From contig CALGLY010000187.1 of NCBI GenBank assembly GCA_937959095.1, positions 1-6,137 of the forward strand: a DNA stretch of 6,137 bases. Direction: 5' to 3'. Shown here in pieces: positions 1-5,208 of this stretch. The translations under genes and the position numbers were made by a program. Source of the DNA: an uncultured Saprospiraceae bacterium (GTDB lineage: Bacteria; Bacteroidota; Bacteroidia; Chitinophagales; Saprospiraceae). The notes under the pieces were generated by a model. The model was not told where the DNA came from. It worked only from the letters and a program-made list of their open reading frames with translations, and did no database searches. Each line of letters begins with the position of its first letter. Position 1 is the stretch's first letter.

Positions 1-134
1 ACTGGAGGGGCAGGCAGGCGAGGAGTAGAAGTTATACTAGGAAGACTTCCTGGACATGATTGAGCATTAATATTTACAACATACATAGCAGCAATACTCA
101 GTATGCCAATACTGATAATTAATTTTAGTTTCAT
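1..134 (-). CDS. Secreted protein of unknown function, 5' end only (cut by window edge)
   Basis: An open frame reads from ATG at 134 down to base 1 without a stop (44 codons plus 2 bases), so only the N-terminus is present. It begins MKLKLIISIGILSIAAMYVV, a basic start and a hydrophobic core, followed by NINA then QS. This is a good Sec signal peptide with likely cleavage after Ala24; an Ala-Gln junction is common in Bacteroidota exported proteins. There is no convincing lipobox before Cys27, so a lipoprotein is unlikely. The first mature residues are rich in Pro, Ser and Thr. An in-frame ATG at 143 would add MLV in front; I prefer 134 because Met-Lys-Leu-Lys is a typical signal peptide start. 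The frame lies in the same direction as the DUF1015 gene, 281 bases behind it. The function cannot be inferred from so little protein. Confidence 0.7.
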   Translation of the reverse strand, partial: MKLKLIISIGILSIAAMYVVNINAQSCPGSLPSITSTPRLPAPP

Positions 135-415
135 AACTAGCATCTTAAACGAACTTACTAATAGCATTACATTCAAAAACGAATGCGTATTATTTTTTTA
201 TAAAAAAGATAATATGAAAAAGTGTAAAAGGTAGGAAGTACAAAATTGATTTATTGCAAGAATTTTAGAGAAAAAATATTCCTCATGAAGATTTTTTTCT
301 TGCTTATATTTAATTGTGATAATTAATTAAATACAAATTAGATACTAATTTATCAGAAAGTAAAGGGTTTTACTATATATTTTTTTTTAATATTAAATAT
401 TTGACAATGAGTCGA
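135..415. other. A/T-rich spacer with weak hairpins
   Basis: I see no gene here. The spacer separates the DUF1015 stop from the secreted-protein start, both on the minus strand. It holds two A/T-only or nearly A/T-only dyads: AAATTAG/CTAATTT around a 3-base loop (335-351), and an 11-pair arm (189-199 with 203-213, one G-T wobble). Either could assist transcription termination after the DUF1015 gene, but neither has the G/C-rich stem of a good terminator. A near match to the -7 box (TATCTTTT, 7 of 8, minus strand, 211-204) could serve the secreted gene. An exact TAGCATTA at 162-169 matches the octamer repeated at 3314-3386, possibly by chance. Confidence 0.4.
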
Positions 416-1495
416 TTATAAAAGATCAATTGAAAAAACAGTAATGCCATTTAACATTCTAGGCTCAAACCAGGTAGATTTTGGTGGCAATACCTCGCCC
501 AAGTCTACTAGAGCCGCCATATCATCTAAACTGACGGGATACATACAAAACCCAGCTCTATTCGGAGCTTTATCTACAGCTTGTTCTATGCCTTTTGTGC
601 CTTCTGCGCTACCTACATAATCAATGTTGGGAGCTGTCCGAATATCTTGGATATTGAATAAATCTTTTAGTACATAGCTATTTAGCAGATCGGTATCTAG
701 CACGACTTTAGTTTGTTTTGAAAGAACGTTCTTTTTCCATTTCAGGCTATACCATTGTTTATCATAATAAAATGAAATTTGATGTTTTTGCTTCGGTTTG
801 GCTGGCGTTACCATTTTATTTACCTTAAATAAATCATGTAAATGTTTCAATAAAACAGGCATTTTCGGATGCTCTACGATTCTATTATAATCTAAAATGT
901 CAAGATCTTTAAAAGAGAAAAATGCAGTCATAATACGGTCATATTGAGGATTTGACAGATATAAATTGGTTGCGGAAGCTGCTCTATGATGCCCATCTGC
1001 GATATAGGTCGTAGGGACATGTCGCTGGAAAAAGTCAGCTAAAATTTGTACTTCTACTGTATTCTGGATACGCCAAAACGTATGCTGATTACCATCGAGT
1101 GCTATCTGAAAACTAGGCTTTAGTCGGCTTTGTTGTTCCATCCAAGCATCTATCACGGGTACTTGCCGATAGGTAAGCAAAATTGGTTTTACTTGTGCTT
1201 TCCGTTTTTCAAGCATTTTGAGTTGTTTTTGTTCCTTGGCGGTTATTGTCGCTTCATGTCCTTTTATGTCTTTATTTATATAGTGTTGCACATCCGTGGT
1301 GGCTATTATGCCTCTATAGGCGCGCCTTCCTACTTGCTTGATTTCGTATAAATAGATAGAAGGAATATCCGTAGTTTCGAATAAATCCTGTCCTTTGTAT
1401 TTCAGGTACTTCGACTTTACAGTCGGAAAAAATGCTTGTAAATCTCCGATTTGTTCCAATTTTGGAAGCATCGCTTTAAATGGATAGAGCTGCAT
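416..1495 (-). CDS. DUF1015 family protein
   Basis: This is a 359-residue, full-length member of the DUF1015 family (COG4198), a cytoplasmic protein of unproven function. Visible family marks are the N-terminal PFKA (residues 5-8), the KGHE element (78-81), the strongly conserved ADGHHR motif (166-171), LDYNRIV (201-207) and the C-terminal PPKSTWFEP block (337-345). No signal peptide or membrane segment is seen. The ATG at 1495 gives the usual family start, Met followed closely by Pro-Phe. The gene lies 81 bases downstream of cysM on the same strand with no strong terminator or exact -7 box between, so co-transcription is plausible. DUF1015 genes are, from memory, often beside serC and serA in Bacteroidota, which suggests a link to serine metabolism. 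The DGHHR motif recalls ParB-fold free serine kinases such as SerK and SbnI, but that resemblance is inference. Confidence 0.9.
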   Translation of the reverse strand: MQLYPFKAMLPKLEQIGDLQAFFPTVKSKYLKYKGQDLFETTDIPSIYLYEIKQVGRRAYRGIIATTDVQHYINKDIKGHEATITAKEQKQLKMLEKRKAQVKPILLTYRQVPVIDAWMEQQSRLKPSFQIALDGNQHTFWRIQNTVEVQILADFFQRHVPTTYIADGHHRAASATNLYLSNPQYDRIMTAFFSFKDLDILDYNRIVEHPKMPVLLKHLHDLFKVNKMVTPAKPKQKHQISFYYDKQWYSLKWKKNVLSKQTKVVLDTDLLNSYVLKDLFNIQDIRTAPNIDYVGSAEGTKGIEQAVDKAPNRAGFCMYPVSLDDMAALVDLGEVLPPKSTWFEPRMLNGITVFSIDLL

Positions 1496-1576
1496 GTATG
1501 CGTTTAATCTGGTTAGGTATATAAAAAAATCCGTTCTCTAAGAAGCTATAGGAAATTAATTAAACTCAAATAGTTT

Positions 1577-2455
1577 CTAAAAAATGCCTGAACTTAAGTA
1601 GCGATCTCCTCTATCACAAATGATGCATACAATAATGCCTTCCTCTAGTGTTTCAGCAAGCTTTATGGCTGCTGTTAGAGCTCCCCCACTACTCATACCG
1701 GCAAATATACTTTCTTCTTTTGCTAATCGGCGCATCATTTCGGTAGCTTCTCCTTGTGATACGTCAATAACTTTATCTACACGTGCTGGTTCGAATATTT
1801 TTGGCAAGAATTCAGGAGACCATCGCCGTATGCCAGGTATACGAGAGCCATCCACAGGTTGCACTCCTACGATTTGGATGTCCGAATTGCGTTCCTTTAG
1901 TGCGCGTGATGTACCCATTATGGTCCCTGTTGTTCCCATAGAGGATACAAAATGGGTGATTTCACCTTCCGTGTCCTTCCATATTTCAGGGCCAGTAGTG
2001 CGGTAGTGCATGCCCCAATTATCAGGATTTCCAAACTGATTTAGGAGGAAATAACCGCCTTTTTCTACTAGCGATTGAGCATACTCGCGGGAGTATTCAA
2101 TTGTTTTTTCGGCAGGAGTCAATATCACCTCTGCGCCATAGGCTTGCATTGTCTGTATGCGTTCTTTAGTTGCATTTTCAGGCATAATGAGCGTGATGCC
2201 AATTCCGAATTGTGCTGCAATCATAGCAAGGGCAATACCTGTATTTCCGCTTGTAGCTTCCACTAGGCGTATATCTTTTTTCAGATCTCCTCTATCTAGC
2301 GCACCTTTTATCATGCCATAGGCAGCGCGATCTTTCACACTACCACCTGGGTTATTCCCTTCTAGCTTTCCGTAGATTTTAACTTTTGGATGTTGGAAGA
2401 TTTTTTTGATTTCCACAAGCGGCGTATTGCCTATTAAATCTATGATTGTTGCCAT
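1577..2455 (-). CDS. cysM: Cysteine synthase, CysM type (PLP-dependent)
   Basis: A 292-residue cytoplasmic enzyme that makes L-cysteine from an activated serine (O-acetylserine in the best-known cases) and a sulfur donor such as sulfide or thiosulfate. It closely resembles E. coli CysM through nearly its whole length. The PLP lysine is Lys41 in GGSVKDRAA; TSGNTG (68-73) is the substrate-binding loop; GTTGT (174-178) holds the PLP phosphate; CDRGDRY (280-286) is the C-terminal signature. IPGIRRW (206-212) is shared with E. coli CysM and separates it from CysK. The protein ends about ten residues earlier than E. coli CysM, with no catalytic block missing. The ATG at 2455 fits the family N-terminus, with IDLIGNTPLV close behind, and is preceded by a run of A as is usual in this phylum. 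It has its own promoter candidate and is followed by the DUF1015 gene. Confidence 0.95.
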   Translation of the reverse strand: MATIIDLIGNTPLVEIKKIFQHPKVKIYGKLEGNNPGGSVKDRAAYGMIKGALDRGDLKKDIRLVEATSGNTGIALAMIAAQFGIGITLIMPENATKERIQTMQAYGAEVILTPAEKTIEYSREYAQSLVEKGGYFLLNQFGNPDNWGMHYRTTGPEIWKDTEGEITHFVSSMGTTGTIMGTSRALKERNSDIQIVGVQPVDGSRIPGIRRWSPEFLPKIFEPARVDKVIDVSQGEATEMMRRLAKEESIFAGMSSGGALTAAIKLAETLEEGIIVCIICDRGDRYLSSGIF

Positions 2456-2472
2456 TTTTTTATTTTATAAGG

Positions 2473-2480
2473 CAAATATA
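2473..2480 (-). promoter_or_regulatory. Promoter -7 box for cysM
   Basis: TATATTTG on the minus strand matches the Bacteroidota -7 consensus TAnnTTTG exactly. It lies 17 bases upstream of the cysM ATG, giving a leader of only about ten A/T-rich bases. No good TTTG is seen at the -33 distance; a T-run shared with the terminator of the gene before lies there instead. The position just after that terminator supports independent transcription of cysM. Confidence 0.5.
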
Positions 2481-2490
2481 AGAAGACAGA

Positions 2491-2530
2491 AATAAAAAAT
2501 ACCCATACCATCAAACGACGATATGGGTAT
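2491..2530 (-). terminator. Intrinsic terminator of the DUF1573 gene
   Basis: On the minus strand, a perfect 9-bp stem (ATACCCATA with TATGGGTAT; arms 2522-2530 and 2499-2507) closes a 14-base loop and runs directly into a T-rich tract (TTTTTATT). It lies 53 bases past the DUF1573 stop codon and just before the cysM promoter. In the plus direction there is no T-tract after the stem, so it acts for the minus strand. Confidence 0.8.
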
Positions 2531-2582
2531 CTGTAAAACAGGATGAATAAAATAAGCAGCATGTGCCTATTATCTTCCGTTC

Positions 2583-3158
2583 TTACTGATTGATTTGAAT
2601 CTGTTGTGGCTGACCAGGTTGAGCAGCTACAGCAGGTGCAGGAGCATTAGGATCCTTCAATACTTCACCTGTGATAGTCAAACGCTCTGTACCACTTTCT
2701 GTGTTAGCAGTGATAGTAACTGTTTTAGTCTGACGACCAGCTTTGTTCTTAGAATCAAATTCTACGTCAATTTCGCCTTCTGCACCAGGAGCGATAGGCT
2801 CTTGTGGCCACTTTGGTACAGTACATCCACAGCTACCTTTTGCATTACTGATTACTAAAGGCTCTTTACCTGTATTCGTGAACTTGTAGGTGTGACGTAC
2901 TTTTTCGCCAGATTCTACTGTACCGAAATCAAATGAACTTTCTGCGAAAGCCATTGTCGTAGAAGGCCCTTTTGGAGCAGCAGGTTCTGCTGGAGTAGCA
3001 GGATTAGCTGTTGCCGCTGGAGCAGTAGTTGCATTAGGAGCAGTTGCGATTTCTGCGCGTGCTGCGTCTTTAGCAGCAGCATCACTATCACTTGCACAGC
3101 TTACAGCAAAGAAGCCAACTAGTGCAACGAATAGAACAAATTTGAATGAATTCAACAT
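2583..3158 (-). CDS. DUF1573 domain lipoprotein
   Basis: A 191-residue predicted lipoprotein with one DUF1573 (Ig-like, ASH/HYDIN-type) domain. A hydrophobic signal (residues 5-19) ends in AVSC, so Cys21 is the likely lipidated residue. The following residues, ASDSD, are acidic and recall the surface-export signal of Bacteroidota lipoproteins. Residues 27-66 are a low-complexity linker of Ala, Thr, Pro and Asn. The domain spans about 68-166, with SFDFGTVESG (75-84), the NTG turn (95-97), the conserved SCGCT (109-113), and PIAPGAEGEI (121-130). A Pro/Gln-rich tail ends the protein. DUF1573 lipoproteins are common in this phylum and have no settled role; binding or scaffolding at the envelope is inference. 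The ATG at 3158 gives the only complete signal peptide. The gene stands alone, between its own promoters and terminator. Confidence 0.9.
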   Translation of the reverse strand: MLNSFKFVLFVALVGFFAVSCASDSDAAAKDAARAEIATAPNATTAPAATANPATPAEPAAPKGPSTTMAFAESSFDFGTVESGEKVRHTYKFTNTGKEPLVISNAKGSCGCTVPKWPQEPIAPGAEGEIDVEFDSKNKAGRQTKTVTITANTESGTERLTITGEVLKDPNAPAPAVAAQPGQPQQIQINQ

Positions 3159-3210
3159 CGTTGATGAATTTTAAATTTTAAAAATTGAATGTTCAGATTG
3201 AAAATGGATG

Positions 3211-3218
3211 CAAAGATA
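3211..3218 (-). promoter_or_regulatory. Proximal promoter -7 box of the DUF1573 gene
   Basis: TATCTTTG on the minus strand is an exact TAnnTTTG match, followed by CA as is typical. It lies 52 bases upstream of the ATG. A TTTG occurs 26 bases further upstream, longer than the usual spacing of about 19-21, so the -33 element is doubtful. The box is centred in a small dyad (GGATG at 3206-3210, CATCC at 3220-3224). Confidence 0.5.
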
Positions 3219-3244
3219 ACATCCTCTTTCGATATTTTATGATA

Positions 3245-3272
3245 CAAAGGTACATCCTTTGTTTTTTCCAAA
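3245..3272 (-). promoter_or_regulatory. Distal promoter of the DUF1573 gene
   Basis: TACCTTTG (3252-3245) is a second exact -7 box on the minus strand, with TTTG (3272-3269) 16 bases upstream as a possible -33 element, slightly closer than usual. The box overlaps a perfect dyad, ACAAAGG/CCTTTGT with a 5-base centre (3244-3262), which could be an operator. Its surroundings are a near copy of those of the proximal box. Confidence 0.45.
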
Positions 3273-3313
3273 TCTGAATGAGTTAGGAATAATTCTTAAT
3301 GAGTTGTTAATAA

Positions 3314-3386
3314 CAATGCGATAATGCTATAATGCTGTAATGAATAAAACACTATAGCATTGTAGCATTATCACATTATGGCATTA
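3314..3386. repeat. Head-to-head octamer array forming a long imperfect hairpin
   Basis: Four 8-base units of the TAATGCTA type (3314-3345) face four units of the inverse TAGCATTA type (3355-3386) across a 9-base centre. Right-hand units are TAGCATTG, TAGCATTA, TCACATTA and TGGCATTA. The arms 3315-3339 and 3353-3377 pair at 22 of 25 positions; in a plus-strand RNA two of the three mismatches are G-U wobbles. The last unit overlaps the TAA stop of the phosphatase gene. No T-tract follows on the minus strand, so it is not a standard intrinsic terminator, although it may slow polymerase or protect the mRNA 3' end. Shorter palindromes (TTGTTA/TAACAA at 3304-3316) adjoin it. Confidence 0.75.
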
Positions 3387-3830
3387 CAATATTTCTAAAG
3401 ACGAAGCTTTAAGTATATCTAATTCGTTTCCTATAAATTGCAAGACCCGTGTCTTTATATCTTCTCGAACTGCTCGGAATATACCAAGTTTTGAATCCTT
3501 TGAACCTTCCACTAGGTCAGGATCAGGGAATTGCCAAGAAATATAATGTACTTTAGGAAAAATCTCCAAGACCTCTTTACTCAATTCTCCACATACTGAA
3601 ATTAGATAGTCAAACTGGATGCCTTTCCATTTCTTTAAATTATCAGAAGTATAAGTAGAAATATTCAAGCCATCTTCTGCCATCACGGTTTGTGCAAAAA
3701 CATGTAGCGCATTAGCTTCCAAGCCTGCACTATATACATCTACTTGACTATTGGTATAAAATTTAAGATATGCTTCTGCCATTTGACTGCGGCAGGAATT
3801 CCCCGAACAGAGAATTAGTATTTTTTTCAT
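3384..3830 (-). CDS. Arsenate reductase-like low-molecular-weight phosphatase
   Basis: A 148-residue cytoplasmic protein of the low-molecular-weight tyrosine phosphatase / ArsC fold. The phosphate-binding loop CSGNSCRS (residues 8-15) carries the nucleophile Cys8 and Arg14, and FPDPD (101-105) supplies the general acid region. Length and layout match thioredoxin-linked ArsC proteins of the S. aureus pI258 type. In that type three cysteines act in turn. Here the first and second equivalents are Cys8 and Cys80, but the position seven residues after Cys80, normally the third cysteine, is Val87. Cys13 is the only other cysteine. No arsR, acr3 or arsB is nearby. It may therefore be an arsenate reductase using another thiol partner, or a phosphatase with a different substrate. 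The start MKKILILC is standard for the family. A promoter candidate lies about 97 bases upstream. Confidence 0.85.
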   Translation of the reverse strand: MKKILILCSGNSCRSQMAEAYLKFYTNSQVDVYSAGLEANALHVFAQTVMAEDGLNISTYTSDNLKKWKGIQFDYLISVCGELSKEVLEIFPKVHYISWQFPDPDLVEGSKDSKLGIFRAVREDIKTRVLQFIGNELDILKASSLEIL

Positions 3831-3859
3831 AAGAGCCTTACTATATCAAAGCAACTTTT

Positions 3860-3884
3860 AGGAATGATGGTTGAGTTCATTCCT
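3860..3884 (-). promoter_or_regulatory. Leader hairpin of the phosphatase gene
   Basis: A perfect 8-bp inverted repeat (AGGAATGA with TCATTCCT) closes a 9-base loop, 30 bases before the phosphatase ATG and downstream of its predicted promoter. It could be an operator or an mRNA stem. No T-tract follows, so an attenuator is unlikely. Confidence 0.4.
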
Positions 3885-3926
3885 TTGTAACGTTAATTGA
3901 AATTTAATTCAATGTTAATTATGTCG

Positions 3927-3934
3927 CAAATGTA
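3927..3934 (-). promoter_or_regulatory. Promoter -7 box of the phosphatase gene
   Basis: TACATTTG on the minus strand matches TAnnTTTG exactly and is followed by C, as is common. It lies 96 bases upstream of the ATG. The -33 element is weak; a TTG is found about 27 bases upstream, too far to count as good support. Confidence 0.45.
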
Positions 3935-4062
3935 ATTGTTTTTAGGATTAAAGGTTCATTTCAAGCACTACTTTTTATTTCTAAATAAATCATAAGATGA
4001 AGGGGTATAATAAATATGCGTTTGGTACGGTCTTAAGCTATTAAAAAGTAATGTATCATACG

Positions 4063-4089
4063 TTCAAAAGTATAGTCGACTTCAAAAGT
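4063..4089. repeat. Pair of 9-base direct repeats around a palindrome
   Basis: TTCAAAAGT occurs at 4063-4071 and 4081-4089, 18 bases apart, with the palindrome AGTCGACT (4074-4081) between them. The arrangement resembles a paired protein-binding site upstream of the rplM promoter, but chance is a fair alternative in such A/T-rich sequence. Confidence 0.3.
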
Positions 4090-4156
4090 TGTGCGAAATT
4101 TTTACTGTTTTTCAGGCGATTAGCTGTTTTGGAAAGCATTTTTTTTACTAAAAAAC

Positions 4157-4186
4157 TTGTTTTTGAAAAGAATAAAGTTACTTTTG
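4157..4186 (+). promoter_or_regulatory. Promoter of the rplM-rpsI(-rpsB) run
   Basis: TACTTTTG (4179-4186) is an exact Bacteroidota -7 box followed by CA. TTG (4157-4159) lies 19 bases upstream, the usual spacing for the -33 element. Transcription would begin near 4192, leaving a leader of about 95 bases before rplM. Confidence 0.65.
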
Positions 4187-4191
4187 CAATC

Positions 4192-4256
4192 GCTTTTAGA
4201 AAAAGCACATTTTTGAATAAATTTAGGACTTAAATGTAAGTCAAAATTTTTATTCA
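4192..4256 (+). promoter_or_regulatory. Structured mRNA leader of rplM
   Basis: Two hairpins fill the start of the predicted transcript. The first, GCTTTT/AAAAGC with a 3-base loop, begins almost at the predicted start site (4192-4206). The second is longer: TGAATAA (4214-4220) pairs with TTATTCA (4250-4256), ATTT (4221-4224) with AAAT (4244-4247), and GACTTA (4227-4232) with TAAGTC (4237-4242) around an AATG loop, with small bulges. In E. coli the rplM-rpsI operon is controlled by L13 acting on its leader, so a similar role here is reasonable but unproven. The T-run inside the second stem also allows an attenuator reading. Confidence 0.5.
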
Positions 4257-4286
4257 TTACACAAGTAAAGAAAATACTAAAGAATA

Positions 4287-4730
4287 GTGGATACATTAAG
4301 TTATAAAACAATTTCGGCAAACAACCAAACCGTAGAACGCAAGTGGTACGTGGTGGATGCTGAAGGCGAGTCTGTTGGACGACTTTGCACAAAGATAGCA
4401 ACGGTGCTTCGCGGAAAGCATAAGCCAAGCTATACACCACATGTAGACTGTGGAGATAATGTAGTTGTGATAAATGCAGAAAAAGTGCGTTTCACAGGTG
4501 CAAAATGGACGCAGAAAGAGTACATCACCTTTTCAGGTTATCCAGGTGGTCAAAAGCGCGCTACAGCAGAACAAATGCTAGCGAAGAAGCCACGCAAAAT
4601 TGTAGAAAATGCGGTAAAAGGAATGTTGCCTAAGACCAAGTTGGGACGTGCAATGTTCAAAAAGTTGTTCGTGTACGAAGGTACAGAGCATCCGCATGAG
4701 GCACAGAAGCCGGAAGATTTTAACTTTTAA
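4287..4730 (+). CDS. rplM: Large ribosomal subunit protein uL13
   Basis: A 147-residue protein of the 50S subunit that binds 23S rRNA early in assembly. The sequence matches Bacteroidota L13 from end to end: [10 protein letters not shown] start, [14 protein letters not shown] (31-44), [19 protein letters not shown] (49-67), FSGYPGG (82-88) and [12 protein letters not shown] (110-121). The start codon is GTG at 4287. An in-frame TAA at 4278-4280 leaves no room upstream, and GTG yields exactly the usual N-terminus, so the choice is firm. There is no clear Shine-Dalgarno sequence, only A-rich leader. It is the first gene of the run, with rpsI 26 bases downstream. The long leader before it may carry autogenous control. 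Confidence 0.98.
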   Translation: MDTLSYKTISANNQTVERKWYVVDAEGESVGRLCTKIATVLRGKHKPSYTPHVDCGDNVVVINAEKVRFTGAKWTQKEYITFSGYPGGQKRATAEQMLAKKPRKIVENAVKGMLPKTKLGRAMFKKLFVYEGTEHPHEAQKPEDFNF

Positions 4731-4756
4731 TCTAAGACAATAAGACTTTCTAATAT

Positions 4757-5146
4757 ATGGAAATGATTAATGCGATAGGGCGACGTAAAGCATCGATAGC
4801 CCGCGTATATTTGACGAAGGGAGATGGAAAAATATTGGTAAACGGGAAAACATACAAAGAGTATTTTCCACAGAAGCACATCCAAGCGGACATTACCGAT
4901 CCATTCGATACCGTTCAACTTGATTCAAACATCTACGATGTGAAAATCAATGTAAAGGGTGGTGGTTTCAAAGGACAGGCACAAGCTATCCGAATGGGAC
5001 TTTCAAGAGCTTTAATAGAATTGAGCGAAGATTTCCGCAAGCCATTAAAAGAACGCAAATTCTTGACAAGAGATGCGCGTGTGGTGGAACGTAAGAAATA
5101 CGGTAAGCCAAAGGCAAGAAAGAGCTTCCAGTTCAGCAAGCGTTAA
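4757..5146 (+). CDS. rpsI: Small ribosomal subunit protein uS9
   Basis: A 129-residue protein of the 30S head, whose C-terminal tail reaches the P-site tRNA. Marks are INAIGRRKASIARVYL (4-19), the signature GGGFKGQAQAIRMGLSRAL (68-86), and the intact basic C-terminus ending SKR, all at the usual positions and length. The ATG at 4757 gives MEMINAIGRRK, the common Bacteroidota start; the ATG two codons later is less likely. The 26-base gap from rplM contains no terminator, so the two genes are surely co-transcribed, as in most bacteria. The TAA stop is the left edge of an outer stem in the spacer that follows. Confidence 0.98.
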   Translation: MEMINAIGRRKASIARVYLTKGDGKILVNGKTYKEYFPQKHIQADITDPFDTVQLDSNIYDVKINVKGGGFKGQAQAIRMGLSRALIELSEDFRKPLKERKFLTRDARVVERKKYGKPKARKSFQFSKR

Positions 5147-5179
5147 GCACCAATTGTACCATTATTGGTACATCGCTTA
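5144..5179 (+). terminator. Hairpin after rpsI, possible attenuator
   Basis: A perfect 7-bp stem, TGTACCA (5155-5161) with TGGTACA (5166-5172), closes the 4-base loop TTAT. An outer stem, TAAGC (5144-5148) with GCTTA (5175-5179), can extend it through an internal loop. A T-run (5190-5195) comes only some distance later, so full termination is doubtful. Partial termination or processing between rpsI and rpsB fits better. Confidence 0.45.
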
Positions 5180-5208
5180 TCATTTATCAATTTTTAGAAC
5201 ATAAGTAC

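Larger units (their letters stand above)
3831..4286. other. Divergent A/T-rich intergenic region
   Basis: This 456-base region separates the minus-strand phosphatase gene from the plus-strand ribosomal protein run. It holds a minus-strand promoter box near 3930, the rplM promoter at 4157-4186, hairpins in both leaders, and a pair of 9-base direct repeats at 4063-4089. A 60-codon open frame at 4051-4233 is rich in Phe and Lys, resembles nothing I know, and runs through the rplM promoter and leader, so I do not call it a gene. I see no clear feature in 3961-4050. Confidence 0.6.

Noticed and set aside
386..397. TTTAATATTAAA palindrome after the DUF1015 stop
   Set aside because: It is a pure A/T palindrome with no loop, expected by chance in such sequence, and not a workable terminator stem.
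1319..1326. GGCGCGCC palindrome in an A/T-rich area
   Set aside because: It lies within codons of the DUF1015 protein (Gly-Arg-Arg-Ala region) and has no partner site; it is most likely incidental.
1620..2006. 128-codon open frame on the plus strand opposite cysM
   Set aside because: It is an antisense shadow of a well-supported enzyme gene.
2915..3097. Leu/Gln-rich open frame inside the DUF1573 gene
   Set aside because: It is the alternate frame of the Ala/Thr/Pro linker; repeated GCA-type codons give Gln and Leu runs in a shifted frame.
3384..3830. Reading the phosphatase gene as part of an arsenic resistance operon
   Set aside because: No arsR, acr3, arsB or arsM lies next to it, and the cysteine pattern differs from standard ArsC.
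4051..4233. 60-codon open frame on the plus strand before rplM
   Set aside because: It resembles no family I know, has a skewed Phe/Lys composition expected from A/T-rich DNA, and runs across the rplM promoter and leader hairpins.
4120..4440. 106-codon open frame on the minus strand
   Set aside because: It overlaps the start of rplM, whose identity is certain, and shows no recognisable family.
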